The notes beneath the pieces are model-generated. The model had not been told where the DNA came from, ran no database searches, and saw nothing but the letters and a program-made list of their open reading frames with translations. From Trichomonas vaginalis G3 (lineage: Eukaryota; Parabasalia; Trichomonadida; Trichomonadidae): 64,000 bases of DNA. The DNA lies in the NCBI RefSeq assembly GCF_026262505.1, contig NC_067205.1:1674001-1738000 (forward strand), read 5' to 3'. How positions within the stretch are numbered: position 1 is the stretch's first letter; each line of letters starts with the position of its first letter. The position numbers and the translations under genes were made by a program. This document shows positions 62,321-64,000 of the stretch, one piece after another.

Positions 62321-63897
62321 ATAACCTCTTTTATCTTTTCTACAAATGTTTTCCATAATAGTATGTATAATATTTCTTGTAAATTCAGGAACATGTTCCG
62401 GAAATTCTGTATTCCAGTAAGTTCTGTCTTGGTGATCATCGTTGTCTTCTTCTATTTCTTTGTTTTTCTTCCAAATATTCTTATTCAACAGACTTCTGCG
62501 CATTTCACGCCTTTATTGCGTCTAAGTCTTCTAGGTAGGCTTTATACATATGCATTTTTCCGGTTCCTGTATACGGGAATACCTGAACATCAGTTTCAAA
62601 TGATCTTTTGTAAATTTGTTTTCGAATATCTTGATTAATATTTAACTAAAAACGTTTCTCGGTCTCCTTTTATTCAATTCAAGTTCTTCAATCTCTTTTT
62701 TAAGTTCGTTGATCTTGAGAGAGGAATATAGAATCCAACATTCATTAACTCTTTGAGAGAATGTCAGACCAATCTGAATAAAATAAACTTAATATTTTCT
62801 ATAATTTTCATACTAGAATAGAATTGGTTAATGATAATTTAATATCTTTTTGCTTCACTTGTAGAAATTATTTTGAAATTAATTTTTTGTAATCGACAAG
62901 ATACAAATTTGTTATGACTAAATGTTGTCACTACTAATTAAAATTCCATTTACAACAGCTACTTTATAAACATCCATCCAAAATTGAAGATTCCTAAAAT
63001 TTCAAAATGGAAATATGCAATATGAATGATGAAATCATATCCAATAGTTATGAAATTCAATCATACATAAGAATAAAGATAGAAAAATAAGCAAATATGA
63101 AAATTTAATGCATAATGATATGTGAATAACTGTAAAATTGCAAAACCACATCAGCATCAATTATTGGCATAAATATATATTCTTTTGATTGTATATGCAT
63201 TTCTGTTTTGGAAATAACTTTCAGATTAAACTTGTTAAGCCAATTCATAGATAATTTGCACGAAAACAGTTCTGAACAACTTAGAAAATGGTCTTTGTCT
63301 AACTACCAGAAATAATTTATTGATAGAAATGTCTTTTAAAAAGAAAATTTCATATTAGGCATCCGTAAGGTTTTTGTTTGAATGTTGGGGGTTAAGGAGT
63401 GTAATAGTCAAGATATTAGATAACTAAGTGTATGAAGTTGTCATCTATGTTGATAACAGCGGAAAATTAAAAATAATTATTAAATCATAACTTTTTGTCT
63501 CATGAAAACCATAAAAAAAGTATAAAACTAAAGGTTTTTGCATGTGAACTATAGAAAGCTTTAGATTCATAAAAACTAGATTTTTTTTGATATTTTGATT
63601 TTTGAGGTATACTTTTAAAAGTGGATTTAAAGCACTTATGAAAAAACATTAACTTCTGTCGTTATGATTATTGATTTAGACAATAATGATTTTAATCTTT
63701 GATTATCAAAACACTAAAGTCATCTTTTTAACATTTGCTTGGTAGCATTAACTCAAGTCTAAAGTACTATTTTATGTGGCACTCTTAGAATTTTTGTATT
63801 CATTGTACACGCTGAAATAGTACCATTAAAGATATGACGAACTTTACAAAAAACAGTTAGGATACTATAAATCTAACTGCCAATTTATACAAAAAAA
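62321..63897. other. AT-rich flanking DNA without a convincing gene
   Basis: Near 62320-62640 the minus strand has weakly protein-like pieces (DVQVFPYTGTGKMHMYKAYL; YWNTEFPEHVPEF), possibly the decayed end of a gene cut by insertion of A. The rest is AT-rich with no open frame, repeat or RNA gene I can support. Confidence 0.4.
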
Positions 63898-64000
63898 AGG
63901 TAGTGGGGCTTCCAGGCACTTCGTGCCCTCTAGCCCCGAAGATGTTTAGTATAAATGAAGTTTTTATTCGGAAAATTGTTAGTCTTCTGGTGTGAATTCG
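63898..64000 (+). mobile_element. Start of a second C-type Polinton (off the right edge)
   Basis: Exact inverse of 39622..39724, tip AGGTAGTGGGGC, preceded by seven A. Only the terminal repeat, with its GGGGCT/AGCCCC hairpin, is in view. Confidence 0.8.

Noticed and set aside
62252-62638. Possible host gene right of Polinton A
   Set aside because: The plus-strand frame starts inside the terminal repeat; minus-strand pieces are short and unrecognised.

Overview
The window is AT-rich protist DNA made almost entirely of mobile elements. At least three lineages of Polinton/Maverick (protein-primed DNA polymerase, retroviral-type integrase, A32-like ATPase, double jelly-roll capsid) are nested, truncated and duplicated here. 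Dense, intron-poor Polintons with phage-like collar genes and KilA-N genes, plus a Mutator-like transposon, point to the parabasalid Trichomonas vaginalis. That name is an inference from known biology, not from a search. No rRNA, tRNA, CRISPR or confident host gene was seen. The virus-like elements are treated as fossils: most carry several to many breaks, but near-identity between copies says they are young.

Layout. Polinton A (outer, reversed) runs from the left edge to 32611: two unknown genes, integrase, fibre locus, then one virion-type gene that is split by Polinton B. Polinton B occupies 6777..28094 (21.3 kb, terminal inverted repeats of about 566-569 bp, 6-bp target duplication CCCGTA). 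It carries a full gene set: basic core-like protein, ATPase, paralogous virion proteins, collagen-like stalk, phage-collar fibre, integrase, two KilA-N genes, DNA polymerase B, minor and major capsid. A resumes at 28095 and stops abruptly at 32611.

From 32612 to 39724 is the end of a different Polinton (C) with a Dam-like methyltransferase. One of its genes is split by a 4.65-kb Mutator-like element (33601..38254). That transposon is itself hit by a 713-bp insertion and holds four tandem copies of a roughly 250-bp unit able to fold as a three-armed cloverleaf. A decayed third lineage (D) fills 39725..43548, then comes a 25-N assembly gap.

From 43574 to 62060 the sequence repeats 14158..32611, including the B-into-A junction, so the nested structure itself is duplicated; this second copy also keeps the true end of A (62320). 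Next to the gap the copy is rich in small indels, which looks like poor sequence quality. 62321..63897 is AT-rich DNA without a convincing gene, and a second C-type end begins at 63898.

Working together: the virion genes (capsids, ATPase, core, fibre) and the replication and integration genes (PolB, integrase) are those of a virus-like transposon. The most interesting extra layer is regulatory. In A and in B the gene next to the integrase is bracketed by arrays of half-sites in the same geometry but with different sequence (TTCACC in A, CTAACC in B), and a second KilA-N gene has its own palindrome array. Very stable GC-rich mini-hairpins recur in coding and terminal DNA.
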